DNA of 18,016 bases from Syntrophaceae bacterium UBA3084 (GTDB lineage Bacteria; Desulfobacterota; Syntrophia; Syntrophales; UBA6807), in the NCBI GenBank assembly GCA_002367335.1, contig DFBI01000184.1, forward strand, positions 8,145-26,160, written 5' to 3'. Shown in pieces: positions 6,183 through 14,235 of the stretch. The notes beneath the pieces are model-generated. The model had not been told where the DNA came from. It ran no database searches and saw only the letters and a list, made by a program, of their open reading frames with translations. The position numbers were made by a program, and so were the translations under genes. Position 1 is the first letter of the stretch. Every line of letters begins with the position of its first letter.

Positions 6183-6959
6183 TCAAAACACCACCCTTTC
6201 TTTATTGGAATATATATTCATCTTTCCATCCCTCATATATCCTATGACTGTTATTCCCGCTTCAAGTGATAATGCTATAGCTCTCGATGTGGGAACCGCA
6301 CGAGAAAGGATAATAGGTATGCCTGACTTCCAAATCTTTGATACAATTTCCGAAGAAACCCTTCCGGTTGTTGAAACAATCTTGTCGGAACAATCGATTT
6401 TATGAAAAAGGGAGTACCCCCCCAGCATATCAATAGTGTTATGCCTTCCAATGTCTTCTCTTGAAATTATTATACGGCCGGTTGTATCTGCAAGTGATGA
6501 GCAGTGAGTTCCGTGGGTTGCCATGTGAATCTTTGTTGAATAAAGATGATCTTCCATAAGTTTCAAGGCGCTCTCAGCTGAAATATGTATATCTGATGTT
6601 ATAATCTCTCCGGTTGCTTCCGGGTTGCTTTCTCTCACACCGCTGGACAGGATATATTTTTCGTTAGACAGAGTGTCACGGCTTTTCAAAAAAACATGTA
6701 CGCTGTAATCCTCATCGGATACATATATCTTTTCTATATCTTCTGATACTTCAATAATGCCTTCCGATTTGAGAAAACCTGTTGCCAATTCCTTAAGGTG
6801 AATGCCTGCGCAGGCAATTGTTATTATATTGTGGCTATTAAGATAGATTTTTACAGGGACTTCTCTTATTATGCGATCTGTGATCAGGGAAGGTTTCTTG
6901 CCGTCATAAAATTCAACATCATACTCCTCTATTGGTGTTCCTGTATTTTCAGATTTCAT
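6183..6959 (-). CDS. fdhD: FdhD-family formate dehydrogenase accessory protein, CxxC loop missing
   Basis: FdhD passes sulfur from the cysteine desulfurase IscS to the molybdenum/tungsten bis-MGD cofactor of formate dehydrogenase. This 258-residue protein keeps the family frame: EVPVKIYLN, ELATGFLKSEGII, GTH at 150-152, REDIGRHNTIDMLGG, VSTTGRVSSEIV and the SRAVPTSRAIALS segment. The loop that normally carries the sulfur-relay cysteines (GCGVCG in E. coli) reads SSGVRESNPEATGE (105-118), with no Cys. The only cysteines are at 50, 153 (in GTHC) and 190. It may therefore be a divergent paralogue or work differently. The ATG at 6959 overlaps the selB stop by 11 nt; a GTG at 6998 would overlap more. 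Operon partners selB and a formate dehydrogenase link make formate metabolism the likely context. Confidence 0.85.
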   Translation of the reverse strand: MKSENTGTPIEEYDVEFYDGKKPSLITDRIIREVPVKIYLNSHNIITIACAGIHLKELATGFLKSEGIIEVSEDIEKIYVSDEDYSVHVFLKSRDTLSNEKYILSSGVRESNPEATGEIITSDIHISAESALKLMEDHLYSTKIHMATHGTHCSSLADTTGRIIISREDIGRHNTIDMLGGYSLFHKIDCSDKIVSTTGRVSSEIVSKIWKSGIPIILSRAVPTSRAIALSLEAGITVIGYMRDGKMNIYSNKERVVF

Positions 6960-8874
6960 TTTCTTTTCTTTCTCTGAGAATCCGATGGTCACCAACACGA
7001 ATGGTTAATTTGGTTTTGTCAAAATATTCCATAAGTGGAATTACGAATTTTCGCGAGAGACCTGTCAGATCTCTGAAAGTAGCGGGTGTGGATTTACCAT
7101 CTTTTAAAAGAAGCTTTCTGTAATCACTTCTTAATTTATCTATGGATTTCTTATAAAAATACATGTTTTCATTGACCTTTATAATTAGTTCCTCGTTGAG
7201 CATGACATCGAGAACTTTTATCGCCTCTGCTTTTTTATTGGAGAATCTTTCGGTAATTTCTTTGGTTGCGGGGGGGGTCAGTTTCGATTCACGATATATA
7301 CTGGTAATATTCTCCCGCAGATTCATCAATTCTCCTTTCAGGTTCACACTATGTCCAGCCAGGCGAATATTTTCTTTTTCTACAATGATCTTTCCGTCAT
7401 TCTCAAGGTTTCTTATGGCCATATTGAAGAGTTTGGCATCGATAAACGTTCCCACATTAATCCGGAGTTCTTCCTTGGAATATCCCTCCTTCAGGGGAAA
7501 TTTTTCATGATATGTTTTAGCATACTCCAGGATTTTATCCTGTAAGATTTTATACATGTGGAAAGATACAACCCTGAGATCATCTCTGTCCAATAGAAGG
7601 GCTTCCTTTTTTGAAAACAGTTCCTCCAGGATTTTATTTTGCTGTTTTAAGGAAATTCCCGTTCTTACCGAGAGGTGTCGATCGGTAATGCCTCTAAGCC
7701 CAGCTCGCTCCAATATAATTTTTGTTTTATCAAAAGCGTTTCCCCTGTGTAGAATTTTTAATTCATCAAAGATATTTTCAGCGTTTCCCCTGTGTTTTTT
7801 CGCCATAGGGTCAAGGATTTCGCCCCCTCCGATTGTATTGATGGGAGAATAACTTCTGATGACAAATCTGTCTCCTGCTATGGCAATCGTGGGAGATCCG
7901 AGAAGGATTTGGGCATATCTTTCTTCTCCCTGTTTAATATCACTTTTATCAAAAAGGATGACCCTCGAAATTATTTCGCTTGTTCCTGTGTGAAATCGCA
8001 CCGAAGTTCTGTTTTTCAGCTTTCTGCCGGTGCCGGGAAGATATTTCAAAGATATATCCATTCGAACAGTAGGTTCAAAGGTGTCAGGAGGTGTGAGAAC
8101 ATTTCCTCTTTGTATGGTATCTTTACCAACACCCTGCAGATTTATGGCAGTCCTTTGTCCTGTTACAGCCACTTCTGCCGTTTCATTATGTATCTGAATC
8201 CCCCTGATCCTGGCTTTTATCTGACATGGCATTATTTCAACAGTTTTACCAATCTTTGTCTTCCCCGACATCAAAGATCCCGTTACTACCGTTCCAAATC
8301 CCTTTATGGAAAATACCCTGTCCGCAGGCAGTCTGAAAAAGCCTGCAGCCGAACGTTCGTCAGTTTCAAAAATGACTTTCTCCATGGCTGAAATAAAGTC
8401 TGTAAGACCTTCGCCGGTAACTGCTGAAAGCGGGATAATGGGAGATTCCTCAAGGAATGTTCCTTTCAAAAAATCCCGTATATCTTCTTTAACAAGGTCG
8501 CGCCATTCTTCGTTTACAAGATCAATTTTTGTGAGAGCTACAACACCTTTTTTAATACCGAGCAACTGGCATATATCAAGATGCTCTCTCGTTTGCGGCA
8601 TGACACCTTCGTCGGCTGCTATTATCATAGTTACCAAATCAATACCTCCGGCGCCGGCCACCATATTTTTGACGAACCTTTCATGGCCCGGAACATCTAC
8701 AATTCCAATTTTCTGACCGTTATTGAGAGTAAATTGAGCAAAACCAAGCTCGATGGTAATTCCTCTTTCCTTTTCTTCTTTTAGCCTGTCCGTATCAATT
8801 CCTGTTAAGGCTTTGACAAGTGCGGTTTTCCCATGATCAACATGACCGGCGGTGCCAATAATAATGTGCTTCAT
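6949..8874 (-). CDS. selB: Selenocysteine-specific elongation factor SelB
   Basis: SelB delivers Sec-tRNA to UGA codons marked by a SECIS hairpin. The 641-residue length matches bacterial SelB. Its EF-Tu-like GTPase domain has AGHVDHGKT (9-17), DVPGHE (60-65) and TKID (115-118), followed by EF-Tu-type domains 2 and 3 and a long C-terminal winged-helix region ending with TGLSRKFVIPLMEYFD and VGDHRILR, which bind the SECIS RNA. The ATG at 8874, preceded by AAAGGATCAC, is preferred to upstream in-frame codons because the family begins directly with the GTPase strand. A weak promoter-like pair (TTGTGC, 17 bases, TATCAA) lies upstream on this strand. Its presence implies that the organism makes selenoproteins; selA, selC and selD are not in view. 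It is first in an operon with fdhD. Confidence 0.96.
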   Translation of the reverse strand: MKHIIIGTAGHVDHGKTALVKALTGIDTDRLKEEKERGITIELGFAQFTLNNGQKIGIVDVPGHERFVKNMVAGAGGIDLVTMIIAADEGVMPQTREHLDICQLLGIKKGVVALTKIDLVNEEWRDLVKEDIRDFLKGTFLEESPIIPLSAVTGEGLTDFISAMEKVIFETDERSAAGFFRLPADRVFSIKGFGTVVTGSLMSGKTKIGKTVEIMPCQIKARIRGIQIHNETAEVAVTGQRTAINLQGVGKDTIQRGNVLTPPDTFEPTVRMDISLKYLPGTGRKLKNRTSVRFHTGTSEIISRVILFDKSDIKQGEERYAQILLGSPTIAIAGDRFVIRSYSPINTIGGGEILDPMAKKHRGNAENIFDELKILHRGNAFDKTKIILERAGLRGITDRHLSVRTGISLKQQNKILEELFSKKEALLLDRDDLRVVSFHMYKILQDKILEYAKTYHEKFPLKEGYSKEELRINVGTFIDAKLFNMAIRNLENDGKIIVEKENIRLAGHSVNLKGELMNLRENITSIYRESKLTPPATKEITERFSNKKAEAIKVLDVMLNEELIIKVNENMYFYKKSIDKLRSDYRKLLLKDGKSTPATFRDLTGLSRKFVIPLMEYFDKTKLTIRVGDHRILRERKENEI

Positions 8875-9057
8875 GGTATGGTGATCCTTTTTATTTTGTG
8901 TTTTCATGATTATTGTAAGATTGATAACAAAATCTTTGAGTTTGCACAATAAGAAAAAACCGGAGTTTGATGAGTGATGATTGGCCGATGCTGTAAATTG
9001 TATTGATTATATCGGTGATGGTGTGTTAGTTTCCCAGACTTTAAAGGAGTTTTTAGA

Positions 9058-9474
9058 ATGAGGATACTTGGTATTGACTATGGCAGTAAGAGAATAGGAC
9101 TTTCAGTTTGTGATGAATTAGGGATTACAGCCCAGGGCCTTACCACCATTACGAGAAAGAATCGTGAACATGACATGGAGGCAATAGGCAGATTCATCAA
9201 GGAGTATAGTGTTGAAAAAATCGTTATAGGATTTCCGCTAAGGCTCGATGGAACGGAAGGAATACAGTGTGAAAAAGTATCCGGATTTGCCCGTATCCTT
9301 GAGTCGAGGTTTTCAATACCGGTTATCAAGTGGGATGAAACTCTTTCCACGAAAGAGGCGGAAGGTGTTCTCATAGAAGCAAACATGAATCGTAAAAAAA
9401 GAAAAAAAGTTGTCGATAAAGTAGCCGCAGTAATAATACTCCGGGAATATTTGGATCGTGTGGAAAACAGATAA
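9058..9474 (+). CDS. ruvX: RuvX/YqgF-type nuclease (pre-16S rRNA processing, Holliday junction resolvase fold)
   Basis: A 138-residue RNase H-fold protein of normal length. It shows the family's acidic and glycine motifs: LGIDYGSKRIGLSV at 4-17, IVIGFPLRLDG around 55-65, WDETLSTKEAE near 92-102, and DKVAAVIILREYL near the C-terminus. In E. coli the orthologue helps mature the 5' end of 16S rRNA; a recombination role was first proposed. The ATG at 9058 has a strong AAAGGAG (9043-9049). It is divergent from selB and followed one base later by mltG, so the two form an operon. Confidence 0.93.
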   Translation: MRILGIDYGSKRIGLSVCDELGITAQGLTTITRKNREHDMEAIGRFIKEYSVEKIVIGFPLRLDGTEGIQCEKVSGFARILESRFSIPVIKWDETLSTKEAEGVLIEANMNRKKRKKVVDKVAAVIILREYLDRVENR

Positions 9475-9475
9475 A

Positions 9476-10483
9476 ATGAATATAAAAAAAGTAATCAAAA
9501 TAGTTACAGTCGTCTTTGTAATATCTTTTTTTGTTTTATGGGGTATTTTTTCTAATTATGTGGGAAGTCCCGTAGATTTTCAAGACAGGCAATTTACAGT
9601 AGAAATACCTAAGGGAACCAGTTTTTCCATAGCATCCGGCATACTGGAAGAACTGGATCTGATTAAACAGAAAAAGCTTTTTTATTTTCTGGCGGTTTTG
9701 GAAGATGCACCGGAGCATATCAGAGCAGGGGAGTATGAGTTAAGGAGTTCTATGACTCCAGAAGAGATTCTTGAAAAATTATTAAAAGGAAAAATCAAGG
9801 GGTACCATATACCCATACCGGAGGGATTTACTGTTCGTCAGATTGCTGCCCGTTTGTCTGCGTGGAGATTGGTGAATGAGGATAAATTCATAACACTTGC
9901 CTCCGACAGGGACTTTCTGAGGTCGCTTGATATACCTGGAAATAGTGCCGAAGGGTATCTCTTCCCGGATACTTATATTTTTAATAAATCTATGGGGGAG
10001 AAAGAAATTATAAAGTGCATGGCCAGGCAGTTTCGACAGAAGGTTACGCCTGAAATGATAAAAAGGGCGGGGGATCTTGGTTTTACCATGGAAGAAATCA
10101 TTACCCTGGCTTCGATTATTGAAAAGGAGGGCGGTTTGAAGGAAGAAAAACCTTTAGTAGCCGCTGTTTTCCACAATAGACTAAAAAAAAGAATGAGACT
10201 CCAGAGTGACCCCACGGTTATTTATGATATTGAAAACTTCAATGGGAATATTACAAAAAAAGATCTTATAAGAAGAACACCATATAACACGTACCGTATA
10301 AAAAGGTTGCCGCCCGGGCCGATTTGCAATCCGGGTATCGATGCAATATCAGCAGCCCTGTTCCCTGCACAGGTAAGTTACCTTTATTTTGTGTCAAAAA
10401 ATGACGGATCCCACCATTTTTCATCCAATCTTGTGAGCCACAATAAGGCAGTCGTAAAGTATCAAATTAAAAGAAAAAAATGA
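9476..10483 (+). CDS. mltG: Endolytic murein transglycosylase MltG
   Basis: MltG is a membrane-anchored lytic transglycosylase that cuts nascent glycan strands and is thought to terminate their elongation. This 335-residue protein has a single N-terminal membrane segment (about 5-27), a LysM-like region around 40-110 (PKGTSFSIASGILEELDLI), and the YceG catalytic domain. The motif ASIIEKEGG places the catalytic glutamate at Glu218, the same number as in E. coli. Further signatures are FHNRLKKRMRLQSDPTVIYD, NTYRIKRLPPGPICNPG and YLYFVSKNDGSHHFS. The ATG at 9476 is one base beyond the ruvX stop, implying coupling; an in-frame GTG at 9458 overlaps ruvX and is less likely. It lies next to the dcw cluster, fitting its role in septal wall synthesis. 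Confidence 0.94.
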   Translation: MNIKKVIKIVTVVFVISFFVLWGIFSNYVGSPVDFQDRQFTVEIPKGTSFSIASGILEELDLIKQKKLFYFLAVLEDAPEHIRAGEYELRSSMTPEEILEKLLKGKIKGYHIPIPEGFTVRQIAARLSAWRLVNEDKFITLASDRDFLRSLDIPGNSAEGYLFPDTYIFNKSMGEKEIIKCMARQFRQKVTPEMIKRAGDLGFTMEEIITLASIIEKEGGLKEEKPLVAAVFHNRLKKRMRLQSDPTVIYDIENFNGNITKKDLIRRTPYNTYRIKRLPPGPICNPGIDAISAALFPAQVSYLYFVSKNDGSHHFSSNLVSHNKAVVKYQIKRKK

Positions 10484-10493
10484 TAATTTTTCC

Positions 10494-10522
10494 TTGACAA
10501 AGTAATAATGCCCCCCTATAGT
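10494..10522 (+). promoter_or_regulatory. Sigma70-type promoter of mraZ and the dcw cluster
   Basis: TTGACA (10494-10499) is separated by exactly 17 bases from TATAGT (10517-10522), one mismatch from the full consensus. Transcription would start near 10529, immediately before the GTGGA repeats. It is the best promoter in the window and sits in the only clear gap between mltG and mraZ. Confidence 0.8.
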
Positions 10523-10531
10523 CATTTTTAA

Positions 10532-10556
10532 GTGGAGTAAAGTGGATGATTGTGGA
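10532..10556 (+). promoter_or_regulatory. MraZ operator: three GTGGA repeats on a 10-bp pitch
   Basis: GTGGA occurs at 10532-10536, 10542-10546 and 10552-10556, each spaced five bases apart, so all three face one side of the helix. MraZ proteins studied elsewhere bind direct repeats of a GTGG/TGGG core with this spacing upstream of mraZ. The array lies just after the predicted transcription start and the third repeat overlaps the mraZ ribosome site GGAGG (10554-10558). Autorepression is the likely consequence. Confidence 0.8.
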
Positions 10557-10567
10557 GGAATTTTATC

Positions 10568-11017
10568 TTGTCTGTTTTTAGAGGTCAATACTATCACACC
10601 ATTGATGAAAAGGGTAGAATTGTCTTACCAGCCAAACTCCGGGAAGTGTTTAAAGAAAAGAATGATAAAAGGCTGGTTATTACCAGTCTGGATAATTACC
10701 TTCTTGTCCTTCCATACGATGAGTGGAGCATCATCGAAGAAAAAGCGAAACAACATTCGATCTTGAAAAAAGAAATTCGTGCATTCCAGCGTTATTTCAT
10801 GTCGGGAGCTGTGGATTGCACTCTCGACCCACAGTGGAGGGTTCTTATTCCTCCTCCACTCCGGGTGCGGGCAAGGCTTGAAAAAGATATCGTCTTGGCA
10901 GGGATGGTCAAGACGATAGAAATATGGAACAGGACGAGCTTTGAGGAAGATCTGAGTGTGTCAGGTCAAAACACTGATAACTTTATTGATAATGTTGCGG
11001 ATTTATTAGGTATATAG
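10568..11017 (+). CDS. mraZ: Transcriptional regulator MraZ
   Basis: MraZ is an AbrB-like, ring-forming DNA-binding protein that represses its own operon and modulates division genes. It is normally the first dcw gene, as here. The 149-residue product has the two family DxxxR half-domains, DEKGRIVLPAKLRE and DPQWRVLIPPPLR, and begins SVFRGQYYHTID as expected. The TTG at 10568 is chosen: it puts the Phe-Arg-Gly at the family's usual N-terminus and lies nine bases after GGAGG. An in-frame TTG at 10550 would place the start inside the operator and ahead of the ribosome site. The stop overlaps the rsmH GTG by one base. Confidence 0.94.
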   Translation: MSVFRGQYYHTIDEKGRIVLPAKLREVFKEKNDKRLVITSLDNYLLVLPYDEWSIIEEKAKQHSILKKEIRAFQRYFMSGAVDCTLDPQWRVLIPPPLRVRARLEKDIVLAGMVKTIEIWNRTSFEEDLSVSGQNTDNFIDNVADLLGI

Positions 11018-11955
11018 TGACATCTCCCTTTCACAAACCGGTCATGCTTAAAGAGGTAATCGATTCACTTAATTGCAAGCCCGGGCGTGTGTTTTTAGAT
11101 GGAACGGTAGGAGGCGGAGGGCACGCTTATGAAATATTGACGAAGACGGCTCCTGATGGGATCCTTGTTGGTATAGACTTTGATGATGATGCTATTCATG
11201 AAACTCATCAAAAACTGAAAATATTTGGTGATAGAAAGTTGCTGGTTAAAGGTAACTTTGCGAATTTAAAGAAGATACTGACCGATCTTCAAATTGAGAA
11301 AGTTGATGGAATTCTTTTGGATTTAGGTGTGTCTTCTCACCAGCTTGAAACTCCCGGCAGGGGTTTCAGTTTTTCGGCGGATGCTCCTCTTGATATGCGG
11401 ATGGACCAAATCGGTGGTTTAAGCGCCTGTGATCTTGTAAACGATCTTTCAGAAAAAGAATTGGTAAAAATCGTAAGGGATTATGGAGAAGAAGTAAGGG
11501 CCCGGAGGATTGTAAGGGCAATTCTGGCAAAAAGAAAGGTGTCTCCCGTAAGAACAACGGGGGAGCTTGCCAGGATCATTGTCGGTGTCTTGCCGTATCA
11601 CTTGAGACGGGGAAGAATACATCCAGCGACGAGGACCTTCCAGGCACTTAGAATTGCGGTAAATGATGAGCTCGCAAATCTCCATAAAGCAATAAATGAC
11701 GGCATAGATGTATTGAATAAAGGGGGTAGATTTTCTGTAATATCATTTCATTCTCTTGAAGATAGAATCACAAAGAACTTGTTTCGTTCCTGGGAAAAAG
11801 GGTGTGTTTGCCCCCCTGATTTTCCAATTTGTGTCTGTAACAGAAAAAGCAAGTTGAAGGTGTTGACCCGAAAGCCGGTTACGTCCGGTGAGGTTGAAAT
11901 AAATTCTAATCCAAGAGCAAGGAGCGCCAAACTCAGAACGGCAATGAGGATCTGA
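11017..11955 (+). CDS. rsmH: 16S rRNA (cytosine-1402-N4)-methyltransferase RsmH
   Basis: RsmH uses S-adenosylmethionine to methylate N4 of C1402 in the decoding centre of 16S rRNA. The 312-residue length is typical. Motifs are clear: HKPVMLKEV near the start, the SAM-binding DGTVGGGGHA, GILLDLGVSSHQL, RGFSFSADAPLDMRMD, HPATRTFQALRIAVN, FSVISFHSLEDR and the Cys-containing CVCPPDFPICVC region, ending NPRARSAKLRTA. The GTG start overlaps the last base of the mraZ TAG stop, so translation is coupled. The ftsL ATG begins three bases after its stop. Confidence 0.96.
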   Translation: MTSPFHKPVMLKEVIDSLNCKPGRVFLDGTVGGGGHAYEILTKTAPDGILVGIDFDDDAIHETHQKLKIFGDRKLLVKGNFANLKKILTDLQIEKVDGILLDLGVSSHQLETPGRGFSFSADAPLDMRMDQIGGLSACDLVNDLSEKELVKIVRDYGEEVRARRIVRAILAKRKVSPVRTTGELARIIVGVLPYHLRRGRIHPATRTFQALRIAVNDELANLHKAINDGIDVLNKGGRFSVISFHSLEDRITKNLFRSWEKGCVCPPDFPICVCNRKSKLKVLTRKPVTSGEVEINSNPRARSAKLRTAMRI

Positions 11956-11958
11956 TAA

Positions 11959-12267
11959 ATGGCAGTCTCAAGATCTATCAAAATATCCGGGAGAGAAGGA
12001 ACAATCTGGAGCCATTCCTCGTTTATCTTTGCAATGCTGGTGTTTATGGCGATCACTCTTGTCTATGTGTGGTGCCACATTAATATCACAGAACTGAACT
12101 ATGAAATCGCGGGTGAGATAAGGGCAGGGGATCATCTCTCTGAAGAAAATGAGAAACTGAAATTAGAGATGGCGCACTTAAAATCACCGGGCCGTATCGA
12201 GGCAATTGCCCGGGATAAATTAAAAATGCAATATCCTGACAGGGGACAAATTATTTATCTAAAATGA
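11959..12267 (+). CDS. ftsL: Cell division protein FtsL
   Basis: A 102-residue single-pass membrane protein with short cytoplasmic N-terminus, one hydrophobic span at about 22-42, and a periplasmic coiled-coil region (INITELNYEIAGEI through LSEENEKLKLEMAHL), followed by PGRIEAIARDKLKMQYPDRGQIIYL, the usual FtsL/DivIC-like tail. FtsL acts with FtsB and FtsQ to activate the FtsW-FtsI septal synthase. Sequence conservation in this family is poor, so identification depends mainly on topology and its place between rsmH and ftsI. The ribosome site AGGA lies at about 11947. The stop overlaps ftsI by four bases (ATGA). Confidence 0.88.
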   Translation: MAVSRSIKISGREGTIWSHSSFIFAMLVFMAITLVYVWCHINITELNYEIAGEIRAGDHLSEENEKLKLEMAHLKSPGRIEAIARDKLKMQYPDRGQIIYLK

Positions 12268-14234
12268 CTAGTCGATCAAAAAAATTCCTGAAGTTCAGGA
12301 TCATAATGATATTAGTTTTTTTTCTGGTGTTGTCGGTTGCTTTGATATCGAGGGCATTTCAACTTCAAGTTCTCTCTGGAGAGTCGCTCAAAGCGAAAGC
12401 TGACAGGCAGCACACGAGAGTCCTGAAACTGCAAACAGAAAGAGGGCAGATACTCGATAGAAATGGGAGTGTGCTTGCAGCAAGTCTCATGGTTGATTCG
12501 GTTTATGCCGATCCGTCAAGGATAAAAAATCGTACTAGAGTTTCTGTCAGGCTTTCGTCTATCCTCGGTTTGAATAAAAGAAAAATATTAAAAAAACTTT
12601 CGCGCTATAAAAATTTTTGTTGGATTGCGAGAAAAATTTCTCCGGGTCAGTCAAGTGCTATCAAGGCTTTGAATTTTGATGGTGTTTACCTTATCAAGGA
12701 GCCGAAACGCTTTTACGCTAATAGAGGGTCGGCAGGTCATGTCCTCGGATTTGTAGGAATGGACTCGGATGGATTGAGCGGCCTGGAGCTCAAATATAAC
12801 AAATATCTGAAAAGGGTTTCAAGGGAGGTTTTATGGGGTAAGGATGCAAGGGGCCATAGATTTTATGTGAAAGCATCCGCCGATAGCAAAAAAGAAGAGG
12901 AAAATTGCACCCTCATCCTGACCATTGATAGCAGGATCCAACACATTGTTGAATTACAATTAAAACAGGCTGCCGAAAGAACCGGTGCGGATGGGGGAAC
13001 TGTTATTGTTATGGATCCACATACCGGGGAAATCCTGGCTATGGCAAATGAACCTGTGTTTAATCCCAATGTTTTCTCGAGATATTCAAGTGAGCTGAGG
13101 AGAAACAAGGCGATTACTGATTGTTTTGATCCCGGTTCGACGTTTAAGCCATTTTTAGTCGCCGCTGCCCTGGAAGAGGGAGTTGTCAAGGAGAATGACA
13201 ATATTGATTGTGAGAATGGAAGATATTTTATTGGAAGAAAAGTCATACATGACGCGCAGGGAGAAAAATACGAGAAACTTTCCTTGAGGGATGTTCTAAA
13301 ATATTCCAGTAACATAGGCTCTGCCAAAGTGGCGGAAAGGCTTGGAAAGGAAAAGTTTTATCAATATATCCGGGCATTTGGATTTGGTTCCAGAACAGCT
13401 GTTGATTTGCCCGGTGAATCCTCGGGAATCCTGAGAAAATCTGAAAATTGGACTGACTTTGATTTTGCGACAATAGCCTTTGGGCAGGGAGTATCAGTTA
13501 CGGCAATCCAGGCGATCACTGCTATGGCTGCTATCGCAAATCAGGGGGTTTTGATGAAGCCTCACATTGTTCGTGGTTTGGTGGATAGCAGAGGAAGGGT
13601 CGTAAAGGAATTTACACCAACCGTTGTGAGGAGGGTTGTTTCATCTCTTACTGCCCAAAGGGTTACCTCTATGATGATTGATGTTGTTGAAGCAGAAGAC
13701 GGTACCGGTAAAAACGCTCGTATAGGGGATGTTACCGTTGCAGGAAAAACAGGAACATCTCAGAAGTTTGATTTTGGTACAGGTCGTTATTCATCGAAAA
13801 AAGTGCAGGCTTCTTTCGTCGGCTTTTTCCCCGCCGAAGATCCCCAAATAGTCATTTTTGTTATACTGGATGAACCCAAAACGAAAAGATGGGGAGGGCA
13901 GGCGGCAGCGCCGGTCTTCAAAAATATTTCTGAGCAGATATTAAGGTGTTTCGATAGTGATGTAACAGAAAGAGAAGTTGTCACGGATGAAAGGAATATA
14001 GGTATTCAAAATATTTCCACCCCTGAAATAAATAACAGCCATGCTGAAATTGACGGATCGGTTATGCCTGATTTCACGGGCATGACAATGGGAAATGTTT
14101 TGAAAATTGTCCGGGAGAAAGGTTTGCATATCAAAATTATTGGTAGTGGGTGGGCCGTGAACCAGAAACCTGCCCCCGGATCACCGATTGAGCGCCGGTT
14201 GCGCTGTAGTGTTTTATTCAGACCAGGGTATTAG
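12264..14234 (+). CDS. ftsI: Septal peptidoglycan transpeptidase FtsI (PBP3-type) with PASTA domain
   Basis: FtsI cross-links septal peptidoglycan as a class B penicillin-binding protein. The 656-residue protein has an N-terminal membrane anchor (about 11-31) and a dimerisation/pedestal region with RGQILDRNGSVLAASL. In the transpeptidase domain the nucleophile is Ser292 in STFK (292-295), the second motif is S348-S349-N350, and the third is K495-T496-G497. Residues about 599-656 (VMPDFTGMTMGNVLKIV through the final VLFRPGY) form one PASTA domain, which is absent from E. coli PBP3 but seen in Firmicutes-type and many deltaproteobacterial homologues. The start overlaps ftsL as ATGA. The gene ends at a heptanucleotide-repeat spacer before murE. 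Confidence 0.95.
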   Translation: MTSRSKKFLKFRIIMILVFFLVLSVALISRAFQLQVLSGESLKAKADRQHTRVLKLQTERGQILDRNGSVLAASLMVDSVYADPSRIKNRTRVSVRLSSILGLNKRKILKKLSRYKNFCWIARKISPGQSSAIKALNFDGVYLIKEPKRFYANRGSAGHVLGFVGMDSDGLSGLELKYNKYLKRVSREVLWGKDARGHRFYVKASADSKKEEENCTLILTIDSRIQHIVELQLKQAAERTGADGGTVIVMDPHTGEILAMANEPVFNPNVFSRYSSELRRNKAITDCFDPGSTFKPFLVAAALEEGVVKENDNIDCENGRYFIGRKVIHDAQGEKYEKLSLRDVLKYSSNIGSAKVAERLGKEKFYQYIRAFGFGSRTAVDLPGESSGILRKSENWTDFDFATIAFGQGVSVTAIQAITAMAAIANQGVLMKPHIVRGLVDSRGRVVKEFTPTVVRRVVSSLTAQRVTSMMIDVVEAEDGTGKNARIGDVTVAGKTGTSQKFDFGTGRYSSKKVQASFVGFFPAEDPQIVIFVILDEPKTKRWGGQAAAPVFKNISEQILRCFDSDVTEREVVTDERNIGIQNISTPEINNSHAEIDGSVMPDFTGMTMGNVLKIVREKGLHIKIIGSGWAVNQKPAPGSPIERRLRCSVLFRPGY

Positions 14235-14235
14235 A

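Noticed and set aside
7792..8391. A 199-codon plus-strand open frame opposite selB
   Set aside because: It is antisense to a clear SelB with intact GTPase motifs, has no recognisable domain, and the composition is what a shadow frame of a real gene gives.
8306..8716. A 136-codon plus-strand open frame opposite the SelB GTPase domain
   Set aside because: Same reason: fully inside selB on the opposite strand, no ribosome site of note and no family signature.
6183..8949. SECIS element or in-frame selenocysteine UGA within the selB-fdhD-nuclease genes
   Set aside because: All three genes are open without an internal TGA, so none needs selenocysteine decoding; no following hairpin was sought for a non-existent UGA.
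8949..8949. Upstream start for selB adding 25 residues
   Set aside because: The extra N-terminal residues precede the first GTPase strand where family members begin, and the best ribosome site serves the ATG at 8874.
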